From assembly GCA_022496805.1 (NCBI GenBank), contig CM040092.1, positions 23,392,113-23,456,112 of the forward strand: a stretch of DNA of 64,000 nt, read 5' to 3'. Shown here piece after piece: positions 34,024 through 46,788 of the stretch. Both the position numbers and the translations under genes were made by a program. The stretch is from Pohlia nutans. Lineage: Eukaryota > Streptophyta > Bryopsida > Bryales > Mniaceae. The notes beneath the pieces are model-generated. The model saw nothing but the letters and a program-made list of their open reading frames with translations. It did not search any database and had not been told where the DNA came from. Each line of letters begins with the position of its first letter. Within the stretch, counting starts at the first letter, position 1.

Positions 34024-36840
34024 CTATCCTTGAAAATGTGTCAAAGTAAAATGCCTCAACATTGTTCTAGTGATAGAATATTCACTATTTCAAGAAAGTT
34101 GTGATGTTTGTGCCATGAATGCTTTGACTATTTACTCTTATGGTACAATGTGTAATTTTCGTCAATTATGTCAAAATTCCAAGGTTAGGGTCTAAAACCA
34201 AAAAATAGGAAGAAAAGTTAAAAAATGAAGAAGAACATGTTTTGCATATGAAATCTAAATTAGAAACTAAATTTGTAAATCTAGCAATATTTATAATTTC
34301 TACACATCAAACATTAACCCCGAACTCCCTAGGCGACTAAATATGGTCACTCCAAATTTTCAGCTCATATATGTGAGGGCAGTTTAATTCCTCTCACCAC
34401 TTTAAAATATTTTACACCAATATTAGAGTTAAATTTTAGATTTGGTTATTTTCAACCAAAAAAGGAATTCTTGTTAGTTTAGGAACGGGCTCAAAGGCAC
34501 TTACGTCCCAACCTCTAATTAATGAACCGACCGTATTTGGTCGATCCAACATTTCAAAGTTACCAAAATTTCAGCTAACTTTAAATGTTCACAACTTTTG
34601 CAATATAATACAAGTTTTGAGAATGGTTTCTTTTCCCTTCTATACTTTGAATCCCATCAACCAATTTTTGGACAAGAACTGACTGAAAGATGTTTACATA
34701 TTTTAGTCCAAAACCCTCACAGTGACAATATCTCAAATTGCTGCAAATTTGAAATTTTGCCTAAAATAATATTTTAATATTAAAATTCCAATTTGCAATC
34801 ACATGTTTGACGTTTAAATTACAAAAAGAATCCAAAAAGTTTCTAATCTATCATACTTGATTTCAAGTCCAAACCACTAATTGTGTAGTTTTTATGAAAT
34901 TTCAAAGATATTTCTTATAAATTGATTATTAAAAAATTCAAAACATTTTTGGAAATTTAACCGTATTGATGTTGTCTTCTTGTTGTGCTCTACATATAGT
35001 TAAGGATTGTAACTCACAAAAGCTGAGTGCGATGAACATTATAACACATCTAGTTTGCGAGCTAGATTCTTAACAAAACCCTTTGGGAACGTAGGGGTTA
35101 AACGATTACAAGAATTACCTATTTTGTTTGTTGTATTTTTACCCCTCTAGGGCAATTTCTTGGGGGTCACTTTAATAATCAAAAGAACATTTTCATAGAA
35201 GATTTAAAAACATGGCTAATAGTTAGACTTTTAAGAAGATTGTAAACTCCGAGTTCCCGGTATAAAATTATGTATAGAATAATTTTCTACGTAGCAAAAT
35301 TTAAAAAACAGAAACTTCTAACTATAAAAGAAATAGCTACTTTAATGTTTTAATTTATAAAAACGAAAAAACGAATTGAATAACATGAAATAATGTTTAG
35401 CCATTGTGACCAACTGTAGCAAGTTCCAGTCGCACAAAATCCTTTTGAATATAAAATTTTCCCTCCACATCATGAGATGTTGAAGTTCATTTACTTTTCA
35501 AAGGCACACATGGTTAACAAACAATGGTTTTTCGAGTTCCTTCACACAATAGTTGGAAAAGTACTTGAAAACTCATCTTCTAAATTTCAGCTCAAAATAC
35601 ACATTTTTGACCTTAAAATAATACTCACAACTCTCAAATTGCCAAATAATGCATCAATTCTAGCCCGGGGGATTGTTGTCAAAAATTAGAAAACAATTTG
35701 AAATCAAATATAGGCTCCAATATATTCATCGCGACATAAAAATTCTACCTAATTATATAAATTTAGATTTAGAATAATATGATTTAAATTCCAATAAAGA
35801 ATAAATCAAGAATATGTGTAGAATATATCTAGAATATTCCAATTGTGTGATAGTCCCCATTTAAAACCCTTTGCATGCACGTTTCTCTCTAATTTAACAA
35901 GGCATGGCCCCCTTAAAAATTCAAGTGCACTATACACTTCAATAACAATTATTTTGATTTTATTTAGAACTATATTATATTTCACCATCCATTAAAAGCA
36001 TTTCAACATTTGATCTACAATTGCTTGGTTCTACAGTAAACTAGGTCTAGCACAAAACATGTGAAACAAAGATAAGAGTGATCAATCTTGCAATCACCTC
36101 TTTCATTTTTCTATTTTTAAATAACCTTCATCAATGTTGCAATATGGCTATTTCATGTGTAAGACATTTGCATTTGGTTTAGCCCTTGAACGGCCCGAGA
36201 GTCCTTTGCAATCGCATAGTATACTCTGTATTCATCGGTATTTCATCAAAATAACAATGACCAAACACATTTCAATATAAAGTGAAATTAACAATCAAAA
36301 TGATATGTATATAACAGTATATCACAATTCAAATATTAAACCACAATAGAACAATTATAATGCTAAACTACACGCTGTAGAGAGGGACCCCAAGGGCCTT
36401 TTAAGGGTTAAACCCTTGGACATTCAAGGACTAGAGATGGATAATTTGATCAATCCCAATGAACATCCATGCAACACTACACCAACTATAAACAATCGTT
36501 TTTGAAATTAGTATGAAATCACGATGAAAATGTTTGAAAATTGAATGAGGGCATTCCATGGTAAGCACCAAAGTAGCTATGACACAAGCCCTAATGTGGC
36601 ATTCTATACAACCCATCAAACATAGGCTTGAAAAACCAAATTACTTTCAAGGATGAACATAACTAAGATAGAAGAGACCAAACTTGGTCATTGACGATTG
36701 CACACCGTACACGGTCGTTAGGATAGGCAGATTATGTTGAATCATTAAATTTTATTTCAAAATTGGTTTACAACAAACGTCAAATTCTGTGGATATACTT
36801 GAAGGTTCTCTTTTTCAACACACACAATATTTAATTAACA
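34024..36840. repeat. Old, diverged inverted copy of the left locus (11.96-20.86 kb)
   Basis: Read in reverse, its successive blocks match 20.86-20.74, 19.92-19.28, 18.72-18.39, 13.33-12.70 and 12.70-11.96 kb of the left locus at roughly 80-85% similarity. It skips the 5.06-kb TIR element (empty site 35436-35440), the TTAA element at 18722 (single TTAA at about 35099) and the 813-bp MITE (about 34128-34138). It has its own extra block at about 34180-34550, containing ACCAAATACGGTC-type ends. It encodes nothing intact. Confidence 0.7.
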
Positions 36841-37673
36841 TAAAAATAAAATAGAATCATAATCTTCCATTAATTTCCTCCTTTTGAAATCATCCTCCTC
36901 CATAAATGTCTCAACCCATTTATTTATTAAAATAGTCAATATTAAGTGAGATATACATATCAAATTTTTTTGTACATCCTAAGGTCAACTTAACTTTGAC
37001 TATGCATAATTCCAGGAGGTTTCGTCCACTCATATTAAAAAAATTTAAAGTGTATGAAATGATTTTTTTTGGGGGTCATTTGTATTTTTAATTTGAGGTT
37101 TATCCTGTCATCCAAATTAAGGAAGAACCAAAAATGATCACGAGGGCACTTTTTGATGACCTATTTCATACGAGAAATGAATTTAGTTGTTAGTATGATC
37201 AATGACGGCAATAGATCACATATTGTGCTTCATTTTGTTGTACACTATATTGTTAAAAGAATTCCAAAAAAATGAAGGAAAGCCGAGTTGTGAAAATGAT
37301 CCTCAACAATGAGAAATAATGCATGTCCTTGAAGGGTTATGATACGATGAGTGTGTGCACCACTGTTTGGGGAGAACCGGCGGTTAGTTACAAGTCAGCC
37401 GGTTGATTTTCCAAAATAATTGGTTGAATCTCAAGAATAGAGGCAAAAAACCGAATTAAATGACTAATAATGAGTTATATTTAGTATTTATAAAACAAGC
37501 AGCTACACTACGAGGAGCTCTGACCTGAATAGAACAAGTGAAGGATGAGAATGCATTAATTTCAGTGGAATCATGGAAAGAATATATATTTGCTATAGTG
37601 ATTTTTAGCCCAAAAAATGAGTGTCCCGACAATGCCTCTTCCCTATGTTCAGAGCCAACAAATATACGAGATA
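36841..37673. other. Intergenic stretch, nothing recognised
   Basis: AT-rich. An 88-codon minus-strand ORF at 37456-37722 runs into the MITE end and resembles no family I know. Confidence 0.4.
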
Positions 37674-38090
37674 AGGTGGTTACCCCATTCCCAACTGAAT
37701 AAGAAATATGGATATGAGACATTGATATTATTTAATATTGTTCTTTTTAAGAGTTAGGCAAGAAGAAATAGATTCCAACACAAGTTGAAACATAATTTTT
37801 GGATGAAGAATGAATTAGTTATAAATTTTCAAAGTTGAAGTATGACACATCCCATTCACATCACATAGGTAGAGTTGTTTCTGTTCAAAGAAGATTTGTA
37901 TTGCACACACTAAAGATGCTTAAACCAACAACAACGAATTCATAACCACATTTACATATACTAAAGTCAACAAGAGAGAACCCATTACCAACTGTAACTC
38001 ATGCTACAACCAACATCATTGCAGCATTGATTGTGGAAAATGCCCCTAGCCGTTGGTTGAAGGCGCGAATTGGGAATGGGGTAACCACCT
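37674..38090. mobile_element. MITE with perfect inverted ends, probable TA target
   Basis: Inverted ends ATAAGGTGGTTACCCCATTC continuing CCAA, perfect over 24 bp when counted from 37671 and back from 38093. Taking TA as target duplication leaves 37674-38090. Non-coding. It lies 850 bp upstream of the EF-G start. Confidence 0.75.
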
Positions 38091-38369
38091 TATATTCTTA
38101 AAAAAAACCAACCGGTTGGTTTGGTAAAAGAAAGGAAATTGAATGGTTGGCTCAAAAAGTGGTGTGCACGGGCGTGGGCACCAGGGCTGGCACGGTCAAA
38201 GGAGGGACCTTATCCGGTCAGGAAGAAAGGAGGATGGGGTCTGCAGCAGAGGGAGGGCCGGGGTGGGTTTGTGGTGCAGCGAGTGTGGGAGGCCGCAAAT
38301 ACACCTCGTGGCACGGCGTGGCCAACTTCTGCGACACCAAATGAGCCTCATCCCGACTGCTCTTCCCGA

Positions 38370-38941
38370 TTGAGCGAGGCTGCCTTCAATCCTCCTGTCT
38401 CCTCTTCACTCCACTCCTGTCCTGTACATTCCACCAATTCCCATATCATCACCACTTGTAGAATGCCTGCTGCCCATTCCCACATGCCACCTCCTGCTCT
38501 CCTCTCCCTGCTTTGATCCTGCTCCAGCAATTCACGGCTGGTGCAGAGGCGCTTCTCGTGTCTCTCACGCCGTGCTCTTGAAGGTTTGGGTGTGTGCTCT
38601 CCTTTCCTTTCTTTCCCGTTCGCCCCTCTGAGCCCATGGTCTTTGGGTTTTTGGGTTGCTTTGCGTCCTTCTGTATGGCGCTCTTGTCGACAATGCAACC
38701 GTCTTTGCAACTCTCCCGGTTCTCCTTCCCGGCAGGCACCATTCCTGGTTTTTAATGTTTTTTTCGCCCGCATTTTCTCGAGTGTACACTTTCCGTTCCA
38801 TAGTTTCGAGCCTCACTCAATTTGTGTCTGCCATGTGTTCGTTGCTGACCAATCTGTGGGGTTATGACGATTAATGTTTGAGAATTTCTGTGGGACGTGT
38901 TTCTGTGGGCAGTCGAGGCGGGAGGAGATTGAGACGGAGAA
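38370..38941 (+). promoter_or_regulatory. Promoter/leader region of plastid EF-G
   Basis: GC-rich, with pyrimidine-rich CT stretches (38390-38520) typical of plant 5' leaders. No TATA box was found, in keeping with a housekeeping plastid-translation gene. An 18-bp palindrome AAACCAACCGGTTGGTTT lies upstream at 38105-38122. Confidence 0.4.
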
Positions 38942-41900
38942 ATGTCGGCGTCCATGGTGCAGGCCAGCCACCTCGGGACTTCCGTTGCGGCTCAGCCCTG
39001 CTTCTGCCGCGATGTGGAGGGCACGTCAAAGAGGGCTCCCAGCAGTGTAGCTTCATTGTCCGGTTTCACGAATGCCGCGAAGCGCATTCCTCTGTCTTCC
39101 TCCCTAGGGGATTCTGCCGCAGCTCAAAGGGATGTCCTCCGCCGGTCAGCTTTCGGCAGCTCCTCTGTCACCTCTGGCGGTCACAAGGCGGTTGTGTGTA
39201 TGGCTGCTGAAGGTACGCTTGTTCGTCCTCTTTTCGGAAAGCTTTGTAGGCTCAAAGTCGTTCCGGACCGCATGACCGTCTTAACCCCAGTGCTTCTGCA
39301 ATTCGTGCTGGATGTTGCCAATTTTTTTATGCTTTCCAGCAATTTCAATCCTAACAAAACACCAGTTTAGGTTAATCTGTTTTCATTCGCAATCCGTTCC
39401 TTCCCCAACAGTTGTACTGTGAGGTAGACTTCTCTATCCCCGCAGTTTACAACTAAGAAATTTAATCTGCCGACATCAGGCTACTTCTGGGGTTTTGGGC
39501 TTTAGGTCCCAAATTATTCTCAAAATCCTCGTTTGAAGAATTTGAATACGAGACTGTAAATTAGCGAACGTGAGCTAGGGTTGGGCCACTGACGCTGCCA
39601 TTACTGCCCGGGGATGCACTATATGTTATATTGGGGGATCACTAGCGTTCAAAGTGTATTTTAAGGGGCTATGAAGTAATGCGAATATTCTATGATATAA
39701 AAGAATATATGGTATATTCTATGAGTATGCTTTAATATTAATGGAAATTTTCACATTTAAATTGTGCTATTTTGTATCAAGGATTTTTTCAAAAATCTCT
39801 TTTAAATGAATTATCCCTACTTTTGATTGCTCGCTGCCAACAAAAACTTGGGGAGTGCATCCCCCGGGCATTACGAGGGGCATTACTGTGTCCTTGACTG
39901 CCGCTGAATCAATCGGTGGTTGATAGAGCTCGTCTGGTGTAATGTTGCTCTCTGAGCGATGTCTGCAATTCTTCTGCAGAGAAGAGGGAGTTTCCTCTCG
40001 AGGATTATCGCAACATCGGTATCATGGCTCATATTGATGCGGGAAAGACCACCACTACCGAGCGTATCCTTTTCTACACCGGAAGGAACTACAAGATTGG
40101 TGAAGTTCACGAAGGCACAGCTACCATGGACTGGATGGAACAGGTGCGGCTTATTTGCTTTGTTTAGGTCGCTAAATTTTGAACATGCCAAAGGCAGAGA
40201 GAGAAGTTTTCAGCATCGTGAAAATTTTGTAGAATTAATTGCATCTGTTGATTATTCAGGAGCAAGAGCGGGGTATCACAATCACTTCGGCTGCCACCAC
40301 AGCGAAGTGGAAAGACCATCGTATTAATATTATTGACACCCCTGGCCACGTGGACTTCACGTTAGAAGTGGAGCGAGCTCTGCGGGTGCTTGATGGGGCG
40401 ATTTGCCTGTTCGACAGTGTGGCGGGGGTGGAGCCACAGTCTGAAACTGTCTGGCGTCAGGCGGATAAATACGGTGTCCCACGTATCTGCTTCGTGAACA
40501 AGATGGATCGTCTCGGTGCTAATTTTTTTCGAACTCGGGACATGATTGTCAGCAATCTTGGAGCTAATCCCCTCGTCCTCCAGGTACGTACTTTAGAGAA
40601 GCGAAGGATCCTGTAGCCCATCGAGATGGAACCTACATTGCATTGTCGTAGTACAACATCTTCCTCTGACTTGGCTTATGAATTGAGCAATGTCTCATAC
40701 TTTCACATCTCAAAGTCCATTTGTTGATCTTTGTTTTGATTTTAAAGTATTCTTGTCTTTCTAGCATTACAGCCGTTCTCACAGTGAAGTCTCTAGTACC
40801 TTGTGTGCTTACTACGACTGGGTTCACGCAGATCCCTATTGGATCCGAGGAACGCTTTGCAGGACTTGTGGACCTGGTGAGGATGAAAGCCGTTGTATGG
40901 AACGGAGAGCAACTGGGAGCTTCTTTTGAGGACCAGGAGATCCCCGAGGACTTAGTTGAAGTTGCTAATGAATATAGGTTGGGTTTGGGAACTTCACTTA
41001 ATTTTGTGGTTTATAGCCAAGTATGTGTGGGCAACCCTTCATTGGGGTTTATGTACAAATTTTTGTGCTTCTGATTCTTTGAGTTGGTCAGTCTTGTAGC
41101 TGTCCTTGTACGAACGACTAATGTAGCAATTCTTGTTATTGCAGGGCTCTTATGATTGAGACTGTAGTGGAGCAAGACGATGAAGCCATGGAAGCGTATT
41201 TGGAAGGTGTGGAGCCTGATGAAGCAACCATCAACAGATTGATCAGGAAGGGAACTATTGCTCTGGATTTTGTCCCAGTCCTTTGCGGGTCCGCCTTTAA
41301 GAACAAGGGAGTCCAGCCCTTGCTTGATGCCGTCATCGCATACCTTCCCTCACCACTTGATTTGCCACCAATGAAGGGTTGTGATTTTGAGAACCCTGAG
41401 ATTCCAGTGGACCGGAAGCCAAGTGACAGCGAACCCTTTTCCGGGCTTGCCTTCAAGATCATGAATGATTCTTTCGTGGGATCATTGACCTTTGTGCGTG
41501 TGTACTCTGGAACTCTGTCTGCGGGTACCTATGTCATGAACGCAAACAAGAACAGGAAGGAGAGAATTGGCCGCCTTCTGGAGATGCATGCCAATAGTCG
41601 AGAAGATGTTAAGACCGCGCGCACAGGAGATATCATTGCCCTTGCTGGTATGCATTATTTCATTTGTTCTATTGCATTAAAAAATATTCCTGTAATTATT
41701 TATTTTCATGAGCGGCTATCCCGATAATACCCTTGCGCGTCCTCCTTGGAATCTTCTTTCTGTTTTCCTTTTTAGTGCTGTTATTGTTGTAGTAATGGTT
41801 CTGTAGTTAAATGGGAGGTTTCCAACAGAGATTGATCGTCTAGAGTGTGGGTGAGAATCTTATAAGGAGGTTGTTCCATGAGAATGTGAGCATGTACTCA

Positions 41901-43281
41901 GTTTCTGTGCTCTTCTGTATTTCCAGGCTTGAAAGATACCATCACTGGGGAAACTCTCTGCGACCCTGAGAAGCCAGTTGTGCTTGAGCGCATGGACTTC
42001 CCGGATCCTGTGATTAAGGTTGCAATTGAACCCAAGACCAAAGCAGATGTAGACAAGATGTCCATGGGGCTGATTAAGCTGGCCCAGGAGGATCCATCAT
42101 TCCACTTCTCAAGAGACGAGGAGACCAACCAAACCGTCATCGAGGGAATGGGGGAGTTGCATTTGGAAATTATCGTTGATCGCCTGAAGCGAGAATTCAA
42201 GGTATGAGCCATGCTGGACCAATGTAAATTTGGAATGAGAGTGGATGGAAGTCCTTTGGTGGGATCTGTAAAATTATCACAGAAACGCTGGTGTTGCGTA
42301 CGACAAGTACTTGGGAGGTTGGTCGGTCTAGTGAATTGCAATGACATACTATTACTGTACGTGTGCAGGTGGAGGCAAATGTGGGTGCACCCCAGGTGAA
42401 CTACAGAGAAAGTATCTCGAAGTCTTCCACAGTGAAATACACGCACAAGAAGCAGTCGGGAGGCCAAGGGCAGTTTGCTGAGATTGAAGTTCGTTTTGAG
42501 CCATTGGAGGCGGGAAGTGGCTACGAATTCAAGAGTGAAATCAAGGGTGGATCTGTGCCCCGGGAGTACGTGCCTGGTGTTGTGAAGGGGTTGGAGGAAT
42601 GTATGAGCAATGGAGTCCTAGCAGGCTACCCAGTTGTGGACGTTCGCGCAGTGTTGCTGGATGGCTCATACCACGAAGTGGATTCTAGTGTGCTGGCCTT
42701 CCAGTTGGCGGCCAGGGGTGCATTCCGGGAGGGCATTTCCAAGGCCGGTCCCAAGTTACTGGAACCGATCATGAAGGTGGGTTTCTCCTGGTTCTAACCA
42801 GAACTCCAGTGAACATGCTTGCTTGCTTGCTTGCAGTTGGTAGTAACGTTTAGCAGTCTGTCTGTGGCTGGTGAAGTGCAGTCTGTCTGTCTGTCTGTCG
42901 ATTGCTCAGGTGCTATTTCTCTGTAACTGCGTGTGGAAGCCTACATTATTCACAGTGTAGGTTCTCAAGTTGAAGCTAAGTAGAGCATGTATATTTTGGA
43001 GGATGCAGGTGGAGGTGGTGACTCCAGAAGATCACATGGGTGACGTCATTGGTGATCTCAACTCCCGGCGTGGGCAGATCGAAACTTTTGGTGATAAGCC
43101 TGGAGGCATGAAGGTGGTCGACGCTCTTGTGCCATTGTCTGAGATGTTCCAGTACGTGAGCAATTTGCGCGGCATGACTAAGGGCAGGGCCCAATACACC
43201 ATGCAGCTTGCTAAGTTTGATGTTGTACCCCAACATATTCAGAACCAGATCGCAGCCAAGAACTCCGCTGTGTCTGCTTAG
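38942..43281 (+). CDS. Plastid translation elongation factor G (cpEF-G, SCO1-type)
   Basis: Eight exons reconstructed: 38942-39212, 39980-40143, 40260-40583, 40832-40977, 41145-41647, 41927-42201, 42369-42776, 43009-43281. All junctions are GT-AG and in phase, total 2,364 nt = 787 residues, close to plant cpEF-G (about 780). Residues 1 to about 85 are Ser/Ala-rich with few acids, a plastid transit peptide. GTPase motifs: P-loop AHIDAGKT 107-114, RGITI 149-153, DTPGH 171-175, NKMD 225-228; the CGSAFKNKG motif follows. Later exons hold domain II, the domain IV/V segments [20 protein letters not shown] and GQGQFAEI, and a C-terminus ending [20 protein letters not shown]. It drives GTP-dependent translocation on plastid ribosomes. 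No organellar release or mitochondrial signature was seen. Confidence is very high for identity, high for exon borders. Confidence 0.95.
39605..39869. mobile_element. MITE in EF-G intron 1
   Basis: 265 bp with near-inverted ends TGCCCGGGGATGCAC and GTGCATCCCCCGGGCA, flanked by ATTAC on both sides (39600-39604, 39870-39874). Non-coding. Confidence 0.6.
42816..42900 (+). repeat. Tetranucleotide runs in EF-G intron 7
   Basis: GCTT repeats ending TTGCAG (about 42817-42836) form a decoy 3' splice site, followed by GTCT repeats (about 42878-42899). The true acceptor is at 43008, because only it restores the conserved VEVVTPEDH. Confidence 0.6.
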
Positions 43282-43519
43282 ACTGACATTATTTTAGCTC
43301 CACTCACTAGCTAGTTCGATTTATACCGGTAATCATTATGTTATGTTTACCAAGTGACGCACCTTTGCCATTCCTTCTGCTCTGAGAACCATGGAGTATG
43401 GGTGTTTCGGTGACAATTTACACAGTTAGATTTTGTTTTCCTATTTCTGATTTTCACGATTAATGGAACGATTTTGTATTTGACCACCTACGGTGCAGCA
43501 CTGACCTTGCTGGCTGTTA

Positions 43520-43870
43520 TTAACCGATTCAACACTGTTTTCAAAGATTCGTTATACAATGTTTGAAAAACAAAGATGGAGTTGATGTTCACAGCAAAGT
43601 TGTATATCTCATTGTGAAGTTCACATCTGTACACTTGGATTCATCATATTTTTAGTTAATTTTGCAAGATTTTCTCTTGAAATTCAATTAAAAATCACAA
43701 ATTAACACAAAAATATAGAAAATATTGTAATGAAATTGGAATAACATGCACTACAAGATGGTATGGATTCCATTATTTGATTCTACTTATTTTGGAAAAT
43801 CATGTTCAAAGTCTCACTTTTTGAATGAAGAATGAAACTTGACATAAACCAATTGTGTTATTTTTCAAAA
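43520..43870. repeat. Dispersed repeat shared with 8270-8630
   Basis: Same block order as the partner; starts near TTAACCGATTCAACAC. Confidence 0.5.
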
Positions 43871-43992
43871 AATTATAATATATTATTTTGAAGATCTCTA
43901 CCGTACAAATGGTAGTCAGTGAGATATATCAAAATTTAGAAATTTAGTCCTTCTGGACATTTGGAACTATTTGCAGTCTACTACAGTGAGAC

Positions 43993-44094
43993 ATTTAAAA
44001 ATGTCGAAATGTAGTCCCCTTGTACATTTGGGACTATCTGCAATTTAAAAATGTCGAAATGTAGTCCCCTTGTACATTTGGGACTATCTGCAAT
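43993..44094. repeat. Two perfect 50-bp tandem units
   Basis: Unit ATTTAAAAATGTCGAAATGT and onward is repeated with a 50-bp period and no mismatch seen; a degenerate third copy precedes at about 43935-43990. Confidence 0.8.
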
Positions 44095-44312
44095 CTACTG
44101 TGAGACATCTTGAAATTTGAAAACCTAGGCTTTGTGTACATTTAGATTTGTTGCAGTTGCTTTGCAATATTGCTTGGAGGAGCAGAACTTGGGCCTATTG
44201 CCACACTACAAGAGAAGGCGTTGCTTTTCATTCGGTATGCGAGTCGTCCTACGTGGCGAATCGCACTCACCAAGTCTTGAGTGCTTCAACAGTGAGTGCG
44301 AAGTAACGCCGT

Positions 44313-44689
44313 TTAACCCTTAAACGTCAAGAGGCCCTGGGTGGGGCAGCCCGGAAGGCATTTAAATTTTCAGAGGAAAGAAAAACGATAAAAAAAATGA
44401 GAAAACGGCTCTGCTAGCCACTGCTAGCCAACATTGTAGCATTGCGGCACTTTTCAAGAAACGACCTCAGCTGCTCCAACCTCAACTCCTGTTCATTTTG
44501 ATAACTTTGATTGCTTGCCAATGTTTCCAAAATCTCCCAAATGAGGCGCAAATTTGGAATCTAGATCACATTTTCAGTAGCTTTCCAACGCACCAATCCT
44601 CGCTTGATTTGGTTGAGAAAATCCACTTTTTTCTTCATTATTCTCTCATAAATAAGCCCATGGGGCTTACTTTGACGTTTAAGGGTTAA
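44313..44689. mobile_element. TTAA MITE, copy G
   Basis: 377 bp with perfect 18-bp inverted ends TTAACCCTTAAACGTCAA. Internal sequence is unlike copies A-C, so only the termini are shared. One of the least decayed members. Confidence 0.82.
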
Positions 44690-44946
44690 GTTTGTACAGT
44701 GAACTCTGACATTGTTTTGAGTGAGAATCGAGGCGACGCCTTTGCTAGTAGTGCCAGTCGGTCACAGCCACGGCGTTGTCGGTGCATTCTGCAACTTGAG
44801 GCACACGCCCATAGCTTTTGAAGAATACTGTTGTGATGTCGGTATCGTGCAGACTGACGACGATGTTGTGGATCTACTGAATAAGGCATTGATGGACAAG
44901 TTACTTAGTGCGATTGATGATGTAGACGCTGTTTTTTCAAACTAGA
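44690..44946 (+). other. Gene-like remnant of unknown identity
   Basis: Frame to 44945 reads MRIEATPLLVVPVGHSHGVV, then FEEYCCDVGIVQTDDDVVDL, and ends VDAVFSN, with balanced codon use that looks once-coding. No upstream exons were found and the TTAA element abuts it on the left. No family recognised. Confidence 0.25.
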
Positions 44947-46788
44947 AGCAAATATGGAAAATTGTCGAGATTAATGAACAACTGTGGGCTCATGGTGGAT
45001 GCCAGTTCTGCCACTCCGGTCACCAAGGGAATCCATTCTTTTCGTGTTTTCAAAACTGGTGTAGATCAGACTTGTATTGACAGTTCTAGGTCATTCCAAT
45101 TATCAAGGATGATGCTCATGAAGTTGCAATTGAACCTAATCACAAGTTGTGATTTTCCCCCTAATGACAAGCTTGATACTATCAACAACATATCCCTACG
45201 CATTTTAGAGTTTTTAGGGTTTTCCATAAGAAGAAAACTTTGCAGATGTGGGACTCGAGTTCCATTTAATTCCAAAGTACCATTTGGGAAAGGCAGGTTT
45301 GGCAAAATTGGTTTAATTTTTAGGGTTTGTGTACTTTTGGGTTTAGAAAATTTGGAACAAATCTTTCTAATTTTGGACAAACTTGAAAATTTGGTTACTT
45401 ATTTACAAAATTGCCTTACTTGCAGGCTAGTTGACCGTCCATGTGTCAAGAAGTTAAATTGCACTTGATATCACGATTTTGAATTAGTAGCTCTATGTCA
45501 AAAAGATAACTTTTGTCACATCAATTATCATACAAAACTAGAATTCTCTTAGTGTAATGGAACAATGAATGCAACAAACCAACTGAGTGTCTAAGACCAA
45601 ATGACTATGGAATTTCTTCAAATGAAAGTGTCATATCGTTTACAGACACTTGATCTAGCGGTTAATATTGAAAATGTCTAGGTGGATGTCTGGCAGCGAA
45701 ATGTCCGTTCATTGGAATTATCCAAAATCCTGCTCGTTAGATTCAATCTCGAGTTTGGAGTTGAGAGTGAAGGCATGTTTTAGGGTTTGGAGTTTAGGAT
45801 TTCGAGAAATATTGAAGAAACTTCTTCTATACATTGTAGAATATTTTTATATATTCCTTTGTATAGTAGTTTGTTGTATTTGGATGTTGAGGCTTTTGTG
45901 ATTAATTTTGGAGTTTGGTATTGAGATAAATGAACGATTTGTTGTGAAGACTTTATTTGTAGTTTGTAATTTGTATTGCAATAAAAACATACTTTACTCA
46001 CAAAAGACCCTTTTGAATTGGAAGAGCGAATCTAAGATCCTTTTTTAAGACTATACAAGACCCCTATGAGATTCTTTCAAACTATATAAAAGATCTTGTG
46101 AGGCACTTTTGAGATTGTATGAGACTTATGAACACCTATGAGAAAGTGAAACAAGAAACCCCTTTGAGACTCCTTTACAAAAAATATAAGAGACAATATA
46201 TTAAAAAAAGCATTTGAGATCCCTTCAAGATACTTTTTAAAATATGGAATATATTAAAGATCCACTTGAGATCCATTCAAGATACATTTAAGATCTCTTG
46301 AATTATCTTTTAAATAGTACTATAAAATCTAGTACTTTCAAAAGTTATATATAGTTCATGAATAATTTCCATTGTCATGTGGGCATTCACTTTACGGGAC
46401 CTCACACGGGACCTTGAATGAACAGGTACACAACATTGTTCTTCTCTCTTTTAAATATGGCAAAAGGTGGTTGAAACCAGTATTATTGGTATTATGCAAT
46501 TTGTAGTGAAATTAATTACATAAAGTGGTAATAAGAAGTTGTGAATCTCCGGGGTGCACCCTTCATTAAAACCTAGAATCACATGCGTTTGCAACATACT
46601 TTTAAAGCCCCCTATGTACAAGGTTTTTTTAATGGACTTAAGTAATACACTACCGGTAATACACATACAATTACAATGATAAAAACATGAGTAGCAATAT
46701 ATATATATATACCAAAAAATCCCTTCATATATAGTCTTTAACATTTGTATACAAATACACTTTTAAGTGATAATCAACCCCTACCATA
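44947..46788. other. AT-rich intergenic stretch
   Basis: Contains a degenerate tandem region (about 46000-46320) built on AAGATCC..TTTGAGA-like units and a TA run near 46700. No gene supported; the 168-codon ORF at 44962 has random-looking composition after its first third. Confidence 0.4.

Noticed and set aside
38121..38516. 131-codon ORF upstream of EF-G
   Set aside because: Starts in the palindrome/MITE border and lies in GC-rich leader sequence; no motif. More likely promoter or leader.
42976..43236. Minus-strand ORF across the last EF-G exon
   Set aside because: Antisense shadow; the plus strand encodes the conserved EF-G C-terminus.
44962..45468. 168-codon ORF
   Set aside because: Composition becomes random and Leu/Phe-rich; no conserved motif, no promoter, in AT-rich DNA.
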